Source: Oscillospiraceae bacterium (GTDB taxonomy: Bacteria; Bacillota; Clostridia; Oscillospirales; Acutalibacteraceae). From it: a stretch of 17,521 nt of DNA. The notes beneath the pieces are model-generated. The model had not been told where the DNA came from. It made no database searches and saw only the letters and a list, made by a program, of their open reading frames with translations. The DNA lies in contig WREG01000016.1 of NCBI GenBank assembly GCA_009779455.1, positions 1 to 17,521 of the forward strand. Direction: 5' to 3'. Shown piece by piece: positions 1 through 7,870 of the stretch (position 1 is the stretch's first letter; every line of letters starts with the position of its first letter). Both the position numbers and the translations under genes were made by a program.

Positions 1-106
1 TAGCCTCCGCGATTTCTTGGCTTTTTGCCCGTTCCCGTGATGCTCTCTGCCGAAAACTTCCGAAGCTTAGGCTTTCTGCACAACTTGTTTTTCCGGGTTA
101 TTAAAA
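1..106. other. left edge, no gene recognised
   Basis: No reading frame with a credible start and ribosome binding site was seen on either strand. The short minus-strand frame that overlaps the start of the first gene looks like a shadow. This may be the tail of an upstream intergenic region; no terminator hairpin was recognised. Confidence 0.4.
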
Positions 107-133
107 ATGGGGGAAGTCAAGTTCACAAAACCC

Positions 134-162
134 TTGACAAAACGGAAACAGTTGGATAAAAT
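134..162 (+). promoter_or_regulatory. sigma-A-type promoter for the DUF4838 pair
   Basis: A perfect -35 TTGACA (134-139) is separated by 17 bp from a -10 TAAAAT (157-162). Transcription should start near 169, about 55 nt before the ATG at 224. The site lies inside the longer open frame that begins at 107, which is a strong reason to reject that upstream start. Confidence 0.8.
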
Positions 163-223
163 AATAATCGGGTTTTTGTTTCGTTGCATTATTTTACCTG
201 AAATTGAAAGGACGGTCATATCT

Positions 224-2188
224 ATGGCGGCTATAAAAGCGTTTTTCGCTACAGCATTGGCGATTATCCAGTTGTTCCTGATGGTGCTTAACATTATCCC
301 TTTGGGAAATGAACCCATTGATTATGGCGGCGACCCCTACCCTTACGGCGCGGAAAATATCAGCGAATGGCTGACATTGGCGGAGGACGGGGCCAGCGAA
401 TACCGCATTGTCGTCCCGGCGGCGGCTACGGCCGCTGAAACGGAGGGCGCGCAGCAGCTGCGGGACTATTTCAGCCGCATCAGCGGTGTCATTTTGCCCA
501 TAGAATCGGACAGCGCGGCGGCCATACCGTATGAAATCCGTATAGGAAACACAAACCGCGCCGATTTAAGCGAGGGTTTGGCGGATGTGGGGCCTGAGGG
601 CTTTTTGAAAAAAGCGGACGGCGACGCCGTGTACTTAGCCGGGATTGACGAACGCGGCATTTTTTACTCAGTCAGCAGTTTTTTGGAGGAGCAGCTCGGG
701 GTGCGCTGGTTCACGCCGGAGCTGACGGTTGCGCCCTCGTCCGGCTCGGTGCGTATAGACGCGCTTTTGGATGATGTGCAGAACCCCGTGTTTGAATACA
801 GGGACGATTACTGGAGCGTGGTTTTCGGCAGCGCGGAATGGAAGGCCCATCATAAAGTAAACAGCCATAACGGGTCATATCTGGGCGGCAAATACGGCGG
901 CGGGATATCTTACGCCGATTTTTGCCATTCTTTTGACCGTCTTTTGCCGAACAGCCTTTTTGATACCCGTCCGGAGCTGTTTTCCTACCGCATAGACAAG
1001 GGCGAGCGGACGAAAGACCAGCGCTGCCTCACAAACCCGGACACATTGGGCATAATGGCGGAAAACGCGAGGTTAACCCTTTTGGCCCACCCCGATTCCC
1101 AGATCATGTCGATTACGCAGAATGACAATCAGGAATATTGCCAGTGCGATATTTGCGAAGCGGAAGCGGCGCGCCTAGGAGGGCAGTCGGGCCTTATGGT
1201 CTGGTTCACGAATCAGGTGGCGAGGGCTTTAGGTGCAGAGTTCCCCGACGTGATATTCGACACCTTCGCCTATCAATATACCCGCCCCGCCCCGACGGTA
1301 TTGCTGCCGGGGGAAAACACGGCTGACCCCAACGTCTGCGTGCGCCTTTGCTCAATCGAATGCTGTTTCGCCCATCCTCTGGAGAGATGCGGGCACATCC
1401 GTGGCGAATCCCTTGACAAATTCGTAAACGAAATACCTTCAAGCTTCGCCGTGGACATAAAAAATTGGCAGGACTTCTGCGGGCGGCTGTACATATGGGA
1501 TTATACGACAAACTTCCTTATGTACCTTCTTCCCTTCCCGAATTTCCAGGTTTTAGGGCCTAATCTCCGGTTTTTCGCCGAAAATCAGGTAAAGGGCGTT
1601 TTTGAGCAGGGGAATTATACCGGCGGCAAGAGCGGCGAATTCGGCGAAATGCGGGCCTATATTTTAGCAAAACTCCTTTGGGACCCGAACGCGGACGTGG
1701 AATACCATATGGCGGATTTCATGAAGGCGTATTACGGCGCGGAAGCGGCGCCTTATATCAAGGAGTATCTTGACATAATAACCCGCAAGACAGTCGCGAC
1801 CTCACATCTGTTCATATTTAACTGGCACGACCAGAACACCTTCCTGAGGGCTTGGGACACAAGGCCGATGGATAAGCTTTGGGACAAAGCGGAAAAATCC
1901 GCGGAAAGCGACCGGCAGCTTGACAACATCCGCAGGTCGCGCTTGCAGCTCCGCTTTTATAAGTGCTGTATGCTGGTTGACGAATTCAACCCTTTGGTGA
2001 ACCGCAACCGTATTAATGAAAATAAAAAGCTTTATAACGACATAATCGAGTTGGGCGTTACAAGGCTACAGGAATGGGCGCCTATATACGAACTGGACGG
2101 TCTGGACTGGCTGATGACGGCCACCGAATGGCGCGACCCGTCGGGGCTTTTCTGGAACAGCGGCAAAGAAAATACGCCCATACATTAA
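224..2188 (+). CDS. exported DUF4838 / GH67-N-like protein, copy 1
   Basis: Predicted 654-residue exported protein of the DUF4838 family, whose N-terminal part resembles the non-catalytic N-terminal domain of GH67 alpha-glucuronidases. A carbohydrate-related role is likely, but no enzyme activity can be read from the sequence. Residues 1-28 form a hydrophobic signal or anchor segment with little positive charge. A GH67-N-like alpha/beta region follows at about 40-190, then the DUF4838 core. The core carries NDNQEYCQCDIC (300-311), a cluster C376-x3-C380-C-F-A-H384-x4-C389-x-H391, and YIWDYTTNF near 423-431. I chose the ATG at 224 rather than 107. It follows GAAAGGACG, begins the signal peptide, and lies downstream of the promoter at 134-162. 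The next gene, a paralogue, starts 31 bp later, so the two are probably co-transcribed. Family assignment is fairly sure; substrate is unknown. Confidence 0.85.
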   Translation: MAAIKAFFATALAIIQLFLMVLNIIPLGNEPIDYGGDPYPYGAENISEWLTLAEDGASEYRIVVPAAATAAETEGAQQLRDYFSRISGVILPIESDSAAAIPYEIRIGNTNRADLSEGLADVGPEGFLKKADGDAVYLAGIDERGIFYSVSSFLEEQLGVRWFTPELTVAPSSGSVRIDALLDDVQNPVFEYRDDYWSVVFGSAEWKAHHKVNSHNGSYLGGKYGGGISYADFCHSFDRLLPNSLFDTRPELFSYRIDKGERTKDQRCLTNPDTLGIMAENARLTLLAHPDSQIMSITQNDNQEYCQCDICEAEAARLGGQSGLMVWFTNQVARALGAEFPDVIFDTFAYQYTRPAPTVLLPGENTADPNVCVRLCSIECCFAHPLERCGHIRGESLDKFVNEIPSSFAVDIKNWQDFCGRLYIWDYTTNFLMYLLPFPNFQVLGPNLRFFAENQVKGVFEQGNYTGGKSGEFGEMRAYILAKLLWDPNADVEYHMADFMKAYYGAEAAPYIKEYLDIITRKTVATSHLFIFNWHDQNTFLRAWDTRPMDKLWDKAEKSAESDRQLDNIRRSRLQLRFYKCCMLVDEFNPLVNRNRINENKKLYNDIIELGVTRLQEWAPIYELDGLDWLMTATEWRDPSGLFWNSGKENTPIH

Positions 2189-2219
2189 ATAAACTAAAAA
2201 ACGAAAAGGGGTATCTATT

Positions 2220-4274
2220 ATGGCAAACTTTTTTTCCTCAATTATCTCGTCATTAATCATCTTCGCTATGCTGATAGGGTTGTACAACCCCGGCAAAGCG
2301 GCGTTCGACGTGCCGCCGCCGCCGGAAATCGAGGTCTATGACGGCGAAACCATAACCGTTGCAGAGGACGGCCTCAGCGATTACGTTATAGTAATCGGGG
2401 AAAACGCCATCCCCGCCGAAGTTACGGCGGCTGAAAAGCTTCAGGGTTTTTTGAAAGAGATCAGCGGCGCCGAGCTTGAAATTGCCCGCGATTACGTTTC
2501 GGCACAGGCGGAAGAAATCGTTATCGGCGACACAAACCGCTATCCCGTGGATTACGGCCCCTTGGGCGATGAAGGCTTTATAATTAAAACTTATGACGAA
2601 AAAGTCATCATCGCGGGCGGCAAACCCAGGGGTACCCTTTACGGCATTTATGATTTCCTTGAGAAATTCGCGGGCTGCCGCTGGTACTCAAAGGATACGA
2701 AATTCATACCTTCGGCGGATACGTTCGCCGTGCCTGTGGAAATCGACGAGATTGAAATCCCGGCGTTCGAGTACAGGGCCAGCACCACCGTTCAAAACTG
2801 GTTTTCGGGCAAAAACGGTTATGACATTGATTCCGCTTTGGCAAACCGTGTCAACGACAACCTGTTCATACAGCACTGGTTCCCGGAGCTGACGCAGGAA
2901 AAATACGGCGGGAATTCGGGAGCCATCGTCTTTGACCACTCCGGCGATTCGATTATGTCGGAAGTCATTGACGGTGAATGGTGCCCTATGTCTTCGCCAA
3001 AATATTTTGAAAAACATAAGGATCTGTTCGCCAAGGATATAAACGGGAATCCCATCGGCGGCTACAGCAACCCCTGCTTCTCAAAACCCGAGGTTTTGGA
3101 AATTTATGTAGCCCACGCCCTCGGACTGCTGGCGCAAAACCCGGCTTTAAAGTGCGTATCCATCAGCCTGAACGACAGCGGCGCGGTCTGCCAGTGCGCG
3201 GAGTGCAAAGAAGCCTATTTTGTTGAATGCGGCGTCCCGAAGAACATAATCAGCGAGAACTGCTCCGGCAGCTATTTCCCCTTCCAGAGCAAGGTATGCG
3301 AGCGGCTTGCTGACGCGGGCTATCCGGACGTGAGGGTAGCGAGCCTGGGTTACGCCATAACCCAGCAGGCCCCGAAAACGCCCCTGCACCCTAATGCGAC
3401 GATATGGTTCTGCCCGATAGGCATGTGCTACGCCCATAAAGCGGGCGAATGCACTCATGAAGAGACGCGCATCACCTTCGATGTTGATTACGCGGCCTGG
3501 CTTGATAAATGCGATAAAATCGCGATTTTCGACTACCCCCTCAACTACAACCATTGGGGCGTCGCAAACCCGCTTTGGGGCAACATCCAATCCTATATGC
3601 AAATGTACCGCGACGACGGCATAATCGGCCTTATCAACTGCGCTTCCAACACGGACGACATCGGCCTCTACCAAATGACAGGCTACCTTTATGCCCGTCT
3701 GCTGTGGAACCCCGACGCGGATATGGAGGAGCTTTATAACAGCTTCCTGCCCTATTATTACGGCGAGGGCTGGCAGTATGTCCGCGAATATATCCGTATC
3801 GCCTCAGAGGAGCTTACCGGCAGGACTATAGGCGGGGTAACGTACCACACAAACTGCCTGAGTGGCTCCACGCCCGTCGGCAACCTCGCGATGACGAACA
3901 ATCAAGTAAAATATATTAATAAATTATGGGATAAAGCGAAGGAGCTTTCGGCCGGTCAGCCGCAGCAGCTTATCAATATCAGGAGGGCCGAGCTTTCCTG
4001 GCGGATGTGGAAATCAGACAACCTGCGCGGGGAATTCTGGCCCATAAACCTCACCGGCTCGCGCATGAAGAGCAATACCGCCCTCTTTAACGATATTATC
4101 GACCTCGGCATCGAACAGCACAGCGAAGGCGGCCTCTATGTCAAGGCAGAAGACTTCGAAGAGCTTCAATTAAACCTGCTGACGGCGCGGTACTGGTCGT
4201 GGCGGCAGATAGGCCGCAGCCACGAGGGGAATATCCACAACGTTTGGGAAATGCTCTGGGCTTTGATTACATAA
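2220..4274 (+). CDS. exported DUF4838 / GH67-N-like protein, copy 2
   Basis: 684-residue paralogue of the preceding gene with the same architecture. It has a hydrophobic export segment (about 4-22) and a GH67-N-like region in which TVAEDGLSDYVIVIGENA corresponds to TLAEDGASEYRIVVPAAA upstream. The DUF4838 core follows. The two cysteine motifs are kept: NDSGAVCQCAEC (318-329) and C398-x4-C403-Y-A-H406-x4-C411-x-H413. An IFDYPLNYNHW segment near 436 matches YIWDYTTNF of copy 1. The ATG at 2220 follows AAAAGGGG with good spacing, and the start context resembles that of copy 1. An intrinsic terminator lies about 50 bp downstream and ends the two-gene unit. The copies are clearly diverged (different lengths and loops), so they probably have different ligands or substrates rather than being a recent duplication. 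Function beyond the family is not known. Confidence 0.85.
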   Translation: MANFFSSIISSLIIFAMLIGLYNPGKAAFDVPPPPEIEVYDGETITVAEDGLSDYVIVIGENAIPAEVTAAEKLQGFLKEISGAELEIARDYVSAQAEEIVIGDTNRYPVDYGPLGDEGFIIKTYDEKVIIAGGKPRGTLYGIYDFLEKFAGCRWYSKDTKFIPSADTFAVPVEIDEIEIPAFEYRASTTVQNWFSGKNGYDIDSALANRVNDNLFIQHWFPELTQEKYGGNSGAIVFDHSGDSIMSEVIDGEWCPMSSPKYFEKHKDLFAKDINGNPIGGYSNPCFSKPEVLEIYVAHALGLLAQNPALKCVSISLNDSGAVCQCAECKEAYFVECGVPKNIISENCSGSYFPFQSKVCERLADAGYPDVRVASLGYAITQQAPKTPLHPNATIWFCPIGMCYAHKAGECTHEETRITFDVDYAAWLDKCDKIAIFDYPLNYNHWGVANPLWGNIQSYMQMYRDDGIIGLINCASNTDDIGLYQMTGYLYARLLWNPDADMEELYNSFLPYYYGEGWQYVREYIRIASEELTGRTIGGVTYHTNCLSGSTPVGNLAMTNNQVKYINKLWDKAKELSAGQPQQLINIRRAELSWRMWKSDNLRGEFWPINLTGSRMKSNTALFNDIIDLGIEQHSEGGLYVKAEDFEELQLNLLTARYWSWRQIGRSHEGNIHNVWEMLWALIT

Positions 4275-4323
4275 AGGCTGCCCCATTTGCAGGAAAAACA
4301 ACAAGCGGCCATAAAATAGCATT

Positions 4324-4368
4324 ATCGCATAATAAACGGGCAACCGCTGTTCATTATGCGATTTTTGT
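4324..4368 (+). terminator. rho-independent terminator after the DUF4838 pair
   Basis: ATCGCATAAT (4324-4333) pairs perfectly with ATTATGCGAT (4353-4362). The inner ACGG/CCG pairing closes a GCAA loop. A T-run (TTTTT) follows immediately at 4362-4366. Confidence 0.9.
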
Positions 4369-4403
4369 GTTTGCATCATAAAATGACAATGCTGTAATAT
4401 TTC

Positions 4404-4432
4404 TTGTAATTTCAATTTATTCTGCATATAAT
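4404..4432 (+). promoter_or_regulatory. promoter for the exported two-gene unit
   Basis: TTGTAA (4404-4409), a 17-bp spacer, and a perfect TATAAT (4427-4432). The predicted start is near 4439, giving a leader of about 29 nt before the ATG at 4468. It lies just after the terminator of the preceding unit. Confidence 0.75.
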
Positions 4433-4467
4433 AAAAGCGGATCAGGACAAAAGGAGAAAATGAGCTT

Positions 4468-5316
4468 ATGAAAACAAAAAAATTTACCGCTTTTTTGATA
4501 GCTGCAGGCGTAATGGCGGCGTGTACGCTGACGGGCTTCACGACTTATTCGGTTTCAATGAATCTGTTCGGCTTGCAGGACATGGTTTTGGGCGTAAGCG
4601 GCAATTCTGTCGGCGGAAATTCCAACAATTCCGAAGACGTTCAATTGATATCCGTCGCGGGCGTCGCCGGAAGCCCGGAATTTATGGCGCAAAAGGAATG
4701 GCAGGATTTTCTTGACAATTATGATCGGGACGGCAGGCTTTTGGCGGCCGTCGGCAACGGCCCGACCGGGCTTGACAAGAAATATGATATGTATCTTGTC
4801 TATACAAAGCAAATGGCGGGCAAACTTGACGAAATAACCGCGAAATATAACCTCACGCTGCATTCCGAAATGGATATGTTTGAAACAAACGCCGATCTTG
4901 CGTCAAAACTTGGCGGAAATCTTATAAAAGGTTCATATAAAGCTCTGGGCGGCTATATTTATGAGGACAAGACCTTCCAGTTCGACGGCGACGCGAAGCT
5001 CGCGAACGGCAAGAAGTTTTCGATTCAGTTCAGGAACGAGGCAAAGGGCAGCTTCAGCGAGGTAGCGCTTAATATACAAGACGCGGATAAATATGAGAGC
5101 TGGGAATATAAAACCGCTGACGGAACCTCTGTTTTATTGGTTTTAGGTCCGGAAAAAGGGCTGGTGCTGGCAGACACGGAAAAATCCTTCGTTTTGATAA
5201 ACGCGCTGACGGGCACGGGCGAAAACGGAGCGGGGCATCCTTTCGACGGCGAGGATTTTATCACGAAAGCGGATTTGGAAGCTTTTGCGGACGGGTTTGA
5301 TTTTACGGTATTATGA
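4468..5316 (+). CDS. exported protein of unknown function
   Basis: 282-residue protein that I cannot assign to a characterised family. Residues 1-5 are basic and 6-25 hydrophobic, so it is probably exported. Cys19 in GVMAAC is a marginal lipobox because Met occupies the -3 position; a lipoprotein is possible but not secure. The mature part has a Gly/Ser/Asn-rich stretch (about 43-56). A mixed region with LISVAGVAGSPEFM and NYDRDGRLLAAVGNGPTG follows, then a C-terminal half of regular short beta-strand-like segments ending in FADGFDFTVL. The start follows AAGGAG (4451-4456). Its stop overlaps the start of the next gene in an ATGA quartet, so translation of the two should be coupled. A surface or sensory role is only a guess from location. 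Confidence 0.75.
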   Translation: MKTKKFTAFLIAAGVMAACTLTGFTTYSVSMNLFGLQDMVLGVSGNSVGGNSNNSEDVQLISVAGVAGSPEFMAQKEWQDFLDNYDRDGRLLAAVGNGPTGLDKKYDMYLVYTKQMAGKLDEITAKYNLTLHSEMDMFETNADLASKLGGNLIKGSYKALGGYIYEDKTFQFDGDAKLANGKKFSIQFRNEAKGSFSEVALNIQDADKYESWEYKTADGTSVLLVLGPEKGLVLADTEKSFVLINALTGTGENGAGHPFDGEDFITKADLEAFADGFDFTVL

Positions 5317-5810
5317 AAAACAAGAAAATATGGTCGAGTTCAGTTTTTATTGCCAGCATCTTCGCATTTATTTTTGTGGTGGTTTTTTTAGGAGGGTTTA
5401 AGCCGGTCAGCTACGATCTCCCTACAGTTTGGGCAAACGTTCAAAATGGAGAAAAAGTTGAGATGTTTCGTTCAAGTTTTTCTTGGGGAACTAAATTTCG
5501 CTCAACGCCAATGGACGGGTTTTGGCCGACGGAACCGTATGACGAGATTACATTAAATGTCAAGCCTCAAGAAACGGTTGCGTTTGCCGCAGGCGGCAGC
5601 AGTAAAATATTGGACTGTGAGTGGATAGGTGACGCCAGCGGTTATGTATACAAGCCTAGTACGCCTGAATATAAATGCGTTGGCCGTGATAAAAACGGGA
5701 ATATTACGATGACCGCGCCTTCCGAACCGGGGGAGCATTTGTATAGTTTAAGTTTTAAATTTAATCGGGGCAGTGTTGTATTTTTTGTTAATTTATTTGT
5801 GCAGGAATAA
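5313..5810 (+). CDS. membrane-anchored small exported protein, unknown function
   Basis: 165-residue protein with a basic N-terminus (MKNKK), one hydrophobic helix (about 9-29) and an extracytoplasmic domain rich in aromatic and beta-forming residues. It has no motif I recognise. The ending (SEPGEHLYSLSFKFNRGSVVFFVNLFVQE) alternates like a beta-sandwich edge. The ATG lies within the ATGA overlap with the upstream gene (5313-5316), so it is very likely co-translated with it and may act with it. Its DNA looks more AT-rich than the DUF4838 genes. The TAA stop (5808-5810) coincides with the left target repeat of a palindromic element. Confidence 0.7.
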   Translation: MKNKKIWSSSVFIASIFAFIFVVVFLGGFKPVSYDLPTVWANVQNGEKVEMFRSSFSWGTKFRSTPMDGFWPTEPYDEITLNVKPQETVAFAAGGSSKILDCEWIGDASGYVYKPSTPEYKCVGRDKNGNITMTAPSEPGEHLYSLSFKFNRGSVVFFVNLFVQE

Positions 5811-5906
5811 TGAACTTTCCCCGCAGCAAGACTGCGGGGTATCAAAAGGTTTTTGATATTATAATATCCGTCCCAAGGGACGCGGTATTATACCGAAAGT
5901 TCATAA
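5808..5906. mobile_element. MITE-like palindromic element with TAA flanking repeats
   Basis: A non-coding element of about 93 bp has perfect terminal inverted repeats TGAACTTTC (5811-5819) and GAAAGTTCA (5895-5903). It is flanked on both sides by TAA (5808-5810 and 5904-5906), which looks like a 3-bp target duplication. Three hairpins lie inside. CCCCGCAG/CTGCGGGG (5819-5826/5832-5839) has a 5-nt loop. TATCAAAA/TTTTGATA (5840-5847/5851-5858) has a 3-nt loop. A longer arm (5861-5891) contains CGTCCC/GGGACG. The fold is a closed four-way cruciform. The size and repeats fit a miniature inverted-repeat element, or a REP/RAYT-type palindrome. A structured RNA at the 3' end of the upstream mRNA is the alternative. 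Confidence 0.55.
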
Positions 5907-5924
5907 TGAAGACCGTTAAATTAT

Positions 5925-5970
5925 AAAAAATGAGAATCGGGAATTATAATAATTCTCAATTCTCATTTTT
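5925..5970. terminator. bidirectional terminator between convergent genes
   Basis: AAAAATGAGAAT (5926-5937) pairs with ATTCTCATTTTT (5959-5970), with an inner GAATTAT/ATAATTC pairing. The stem has a T-run at its 3' side on either strand. It can therefore end the plus-strand exported-protein unit and the minus-strand trpB transcript, whose stop lies about 15 bp away. Confidence 0.75.
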
Positions 5971-5985
5971 CAATTCTAAATTCTT

Positions 5986-7362
5986 TTAAACGCCAATATC
6001 CTTAATCTCGTCCTGCGCACGTAAAATCTCGCCGTCAAGCCCGGGTATATCGTCAACTATATGCCCCTGCAGGTACATATCGTAGGCGGTCATATCGAAA
6101 TAGCCGTGGCCTGAGAGGTTGAAGAGTATCACCTTTTCCTCGCCGGACTCCTTGCACTTTTCCGCTTCCTTTACCGCCTGGCAGATGGCGTGGGCCGATT
6201 CGGGGGCGGGGACTATCAGTTCTTTCTGCGCGAACAGCAGCGCCGATTCGAATACCTCCGTTTGGTTTACGGCTTCGGCTGTTATAAACCCGTCGTGATA
6301 GACTTGGGAGAGCAGGGGGGAGTCGCCGTGATAGCGCAGGCCCCCCGCGTGGATGCCCGACGGGCGGAAGGAGTGGCCCAGCGAATACATTTTCGCGATG
6401 GGGGCCATGCCCACGCTGTCGCCGTAATCATAAGTGTAGACGCCTTTTGTAAGCTTCGGGCAGGCGGCGGCTTCGACGGCTATAAATTTCGCGTCCGCCT
6501 TGCCGTCGAATTTATCCTTCAGGAACGGGAACGCCAGGCCGCTGAAATTCGACCCGCCGCCGTTGCAGCCTATGATTATGTCGGGATATTCGTCCACAAG
6601 CTCCATCTGTTTTTTCGCTTCCTGCCCGATGATCGTCTGATGCAGGATCACATGGTCAAGCACGCTGCCGAGGGCGTAGTTGGCGTCCTTGTTTGTAGCG
6701 GCGATTTCTACCGCCTCAGCTATTGCGTCGCCCAATGATCCGTTTGTATCCGGGGTTTTGCTTAATATCTGCCGCCCGATTTCGGTCAGGTTTGAGGGCG
6801 AGGCTATGACCTCCGCGCCGTAAAGCTGCATGATTGAGCGCCTGTAGGGCTTTTGCTGATAGCTGACCTTAACCATGTAAACCGTGCAGTCCATTTCGAA
6901 CATTTTCGTCGCCATAGCAAGCGCCGTGCCCCACTGGCCCGCGCCGGTTTCCGTCACAATGCGTTTCATGCCCGCTGTTTTGTTGTAATATGCCTGTGCG
7001 ACGGCGGAATTGAGCTTGTGGCTGCCGGATGGGTTGGTGCCTTCGTATTTGTAGTAAATCCTCGCGGGTGTGCCTAAGGCTTTTTCAAGCTCATAGGCGC
7101 GGTGCAGGGGAGTGGAGCGGAAAAGCCGGTATTTTTCCATGACTTCCGCCGGGATGTCGATATACCTTTCGGTTGTGACCTCCTGCTCGATAACGCCCAT
7201 CGGGAAAATAGCGTTAAGCTCGTCCGCCGTAACGGGCTGGTGCGTGCGGGGGCTTATAGCGGCAGGCGGGCGGTTCGGCATATCCGCTTTGATGTTGTAC
7301 CACTGCTTCGGGATTTCTTCCGCCGCTAATATGATTTGTCCGGGGATTTGATTCTTTTTCAT
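5986..7362 (-). CDS. trpB: TrpB2-type tryptophan synthase beta chain
   Basis: 458-residue PLP enzyme that makes tryptophan from indole and serine in the cytoplasm. The extended N-terminus before the catalytic core and the overall length fit the TrpB2 subfamily rather than the roughly 400-residue TrpB1. PLP lysine is K116 in GSHKLNSA. ETGAGQWG (138-145) holds the catalytic glutamate and indole-pocket loop. GCNGGGSN (265-272) is the phosphate-binding loop. No trpA or other trp gene is adjacent. TrpB2 proteins often work without TrpA, for example in salvage of free indole; that role here is inference. The start ATG (7362-7360) follows AGAAAGGCG at an acceptable distance. Transcription is controlled by a tryptophan T-box leader immediately upstream. 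Confidence 0.93.
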   Translation of the reverse strand: MKKNQIPGQIILAAEEIPKQWYNIKADMPNRPPAAISPRTHQPVTADELNAIFPMGVIEQEVTTERYIDIPAEVMEKYRLFRSTPLHRAYELEKALGTPARIYYKYEGTNPSGSHKLNSAVAQAYYNKTAGMKRIVTETGAGQWGTALAMATKMFEMDCTVYMVKVSYQQKPYRRSIMQLYGAEVIASPSNLTEIGRQILSKTPDTNGSLGDAIAEAVEIAATNKDANYALGSVLDHVILHQTIIGQEAKKQMELVDEYPDIIIGCNGGGSNFSGLAFPFLKDKFDGKADAKFIAVEAAACPKLTKGVYTYDYGDSVGMAPIAKMYSLGHSFRPSGIHAGGLRYHGDSPLLSQVYHDGFITAEAVNQTEVFESALLFAQKELIVPAPESAHAICQAVKEAEKCKESGEEKVILFNLSGHGYFDMTAYDMYLQGHIVDDIPGLDGEILRAQDEIKDIGV

Positions 7363-7396
7363 GATTTTTTCGCCTTTCTTGTTTTTTATTTAATAT

Positions 7397-7451
7397 AAAA
7401 AAGCCTGTCCTAATAATGAACATTTTAATTGTTCATTATCAAGGACAGGCT
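7397..7451 (-). terminator. T-box regulated terminator
   Basis: AGCCTGTCCT (7451-7442) pairs with AGGACAGGCT (7411-7402), extended by ATAATGAACA/TGTTCATTAT, and is followed by six T residues. It is the default 'off' structure that competes with the T-box antiterminator when tRNA-Trp is charged. Confidence 0.93.
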
Positions 7452-7775
7452 ATAATTAACCTGCGGTGCCACCTTGCTTGCCGGTTTATATAATAAAACC
7501 CGGCCTCTCTTTTTCCGGATACAAACATATCCGTAGCCTTTAACGCAGGCGCACGTCGGACATTACTGGTTGCCAGGATTCAGGATTCAGGAAACAGGGG
7601 ATGCTAACCTCAATCTGACAATTTTCCTTCCGCCCTCAGCAATCCACAGCTTTGACATAATCTTGCCGGATCTCACCGTTTCCGAACTCTCTTAAAAGAT
7701 TATAATAAATTCAAAGAATTTTATGAATTCATAAGAATTCTATGTCCCGCCTTTTTGCCTCATCGGTTTGTCTTT
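7397..7775 (-). promoter_or_regulatory. tryptophan-specific T-box riboswitch leader of trpB
   Basis: Transcription-attenuating leader that senses uncharged tRNA-Trp. Read on the minus strand, the conserved T-box AAGGTGGCACCGCAGG lies at 7475-7460, followed by a terminator at 7451-7397. The Stem I features AAGAGAG (7693-7687) and GGTGAGATCC lie upstream. The codon TGG (7646-7644), followed after five bases by TGAG, sits where the specifier triplet is expected, so it reads tryptophan. The tRNA-tail binding bases are UGGC, which pair with GCCA; bacterial tRNA-Trp normally has discriminator G73. Specifier, acceptor-end match and the downstream gene agree. The 5' limit is set from the promoter and is approximate. 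Confidence 0.92.
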
Positions 7776-7780
7776 TGAAA

Positions 7781-7809
7781 ATCGTATCATAAAAAATTGC
7801 GGTTGTCAA
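7781..7809 (-). promoter_or_regulatory. promoter of the T-box/trpB transcript
   Basis: On the minus strand a perfect TTGACA (7809-7804), a 17-bp spacer and TACGAT (7786-7781). Transcription should start near 7775, giving a leader of about 410 nt. A weaker TTCATA/TATAAT pair at 7727-7699 would start at the AGAGAG element and lose the 5' side of Stem I, so it is less likely. Confidence 0.75.
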
Positions 7810-7870
7810 CAGTATGACGTTATGAATATTGCATATTGAACTTAAAATATATTGTGTAATATTACTAAAG

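Noticed and set aside
107..223. Upstream in-frame start of the first DUF4838 gene
   Set aside because: It lies before and across a strong promoter (134-162), has no ribosome binding site, and would hide the signal segment behind 39 residues.
3147..3674. 175-codon minus-strand open frame
   Set aside because: Shadow of the second DUF4838 gene; no start context, no recognisable domain, and the plus-strand protein is clearly conserved.
6190..6738. 182-codon plus-strand open frame inside trpB
   Set aside because: Antisense shadow of a well-conserved enzyme; the translation has no family features.
7575..7600. Short tandem repeat GATTCAGGATTCAGG inside the T-box leader
   Set aside because: Two copies only, in the Stem I to Stem II/III part of the leader; probably a local slip without function.
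7699..7727. Second possible promoter (TTCATA/TATAAT, minus strand) before the T-box
   Set aside because: The start would fall at the AGAGAG element and remove the 5' half of Stem I; the TTGACA/TACGAT promoter further upstream fits a complete T-box.
7825..7863. AT-rich inverted repeat after the amidase stop
   Set aside because: The arms pair only in short AATATT/ATAT blocks with no T-run, too weak to call a terminator.
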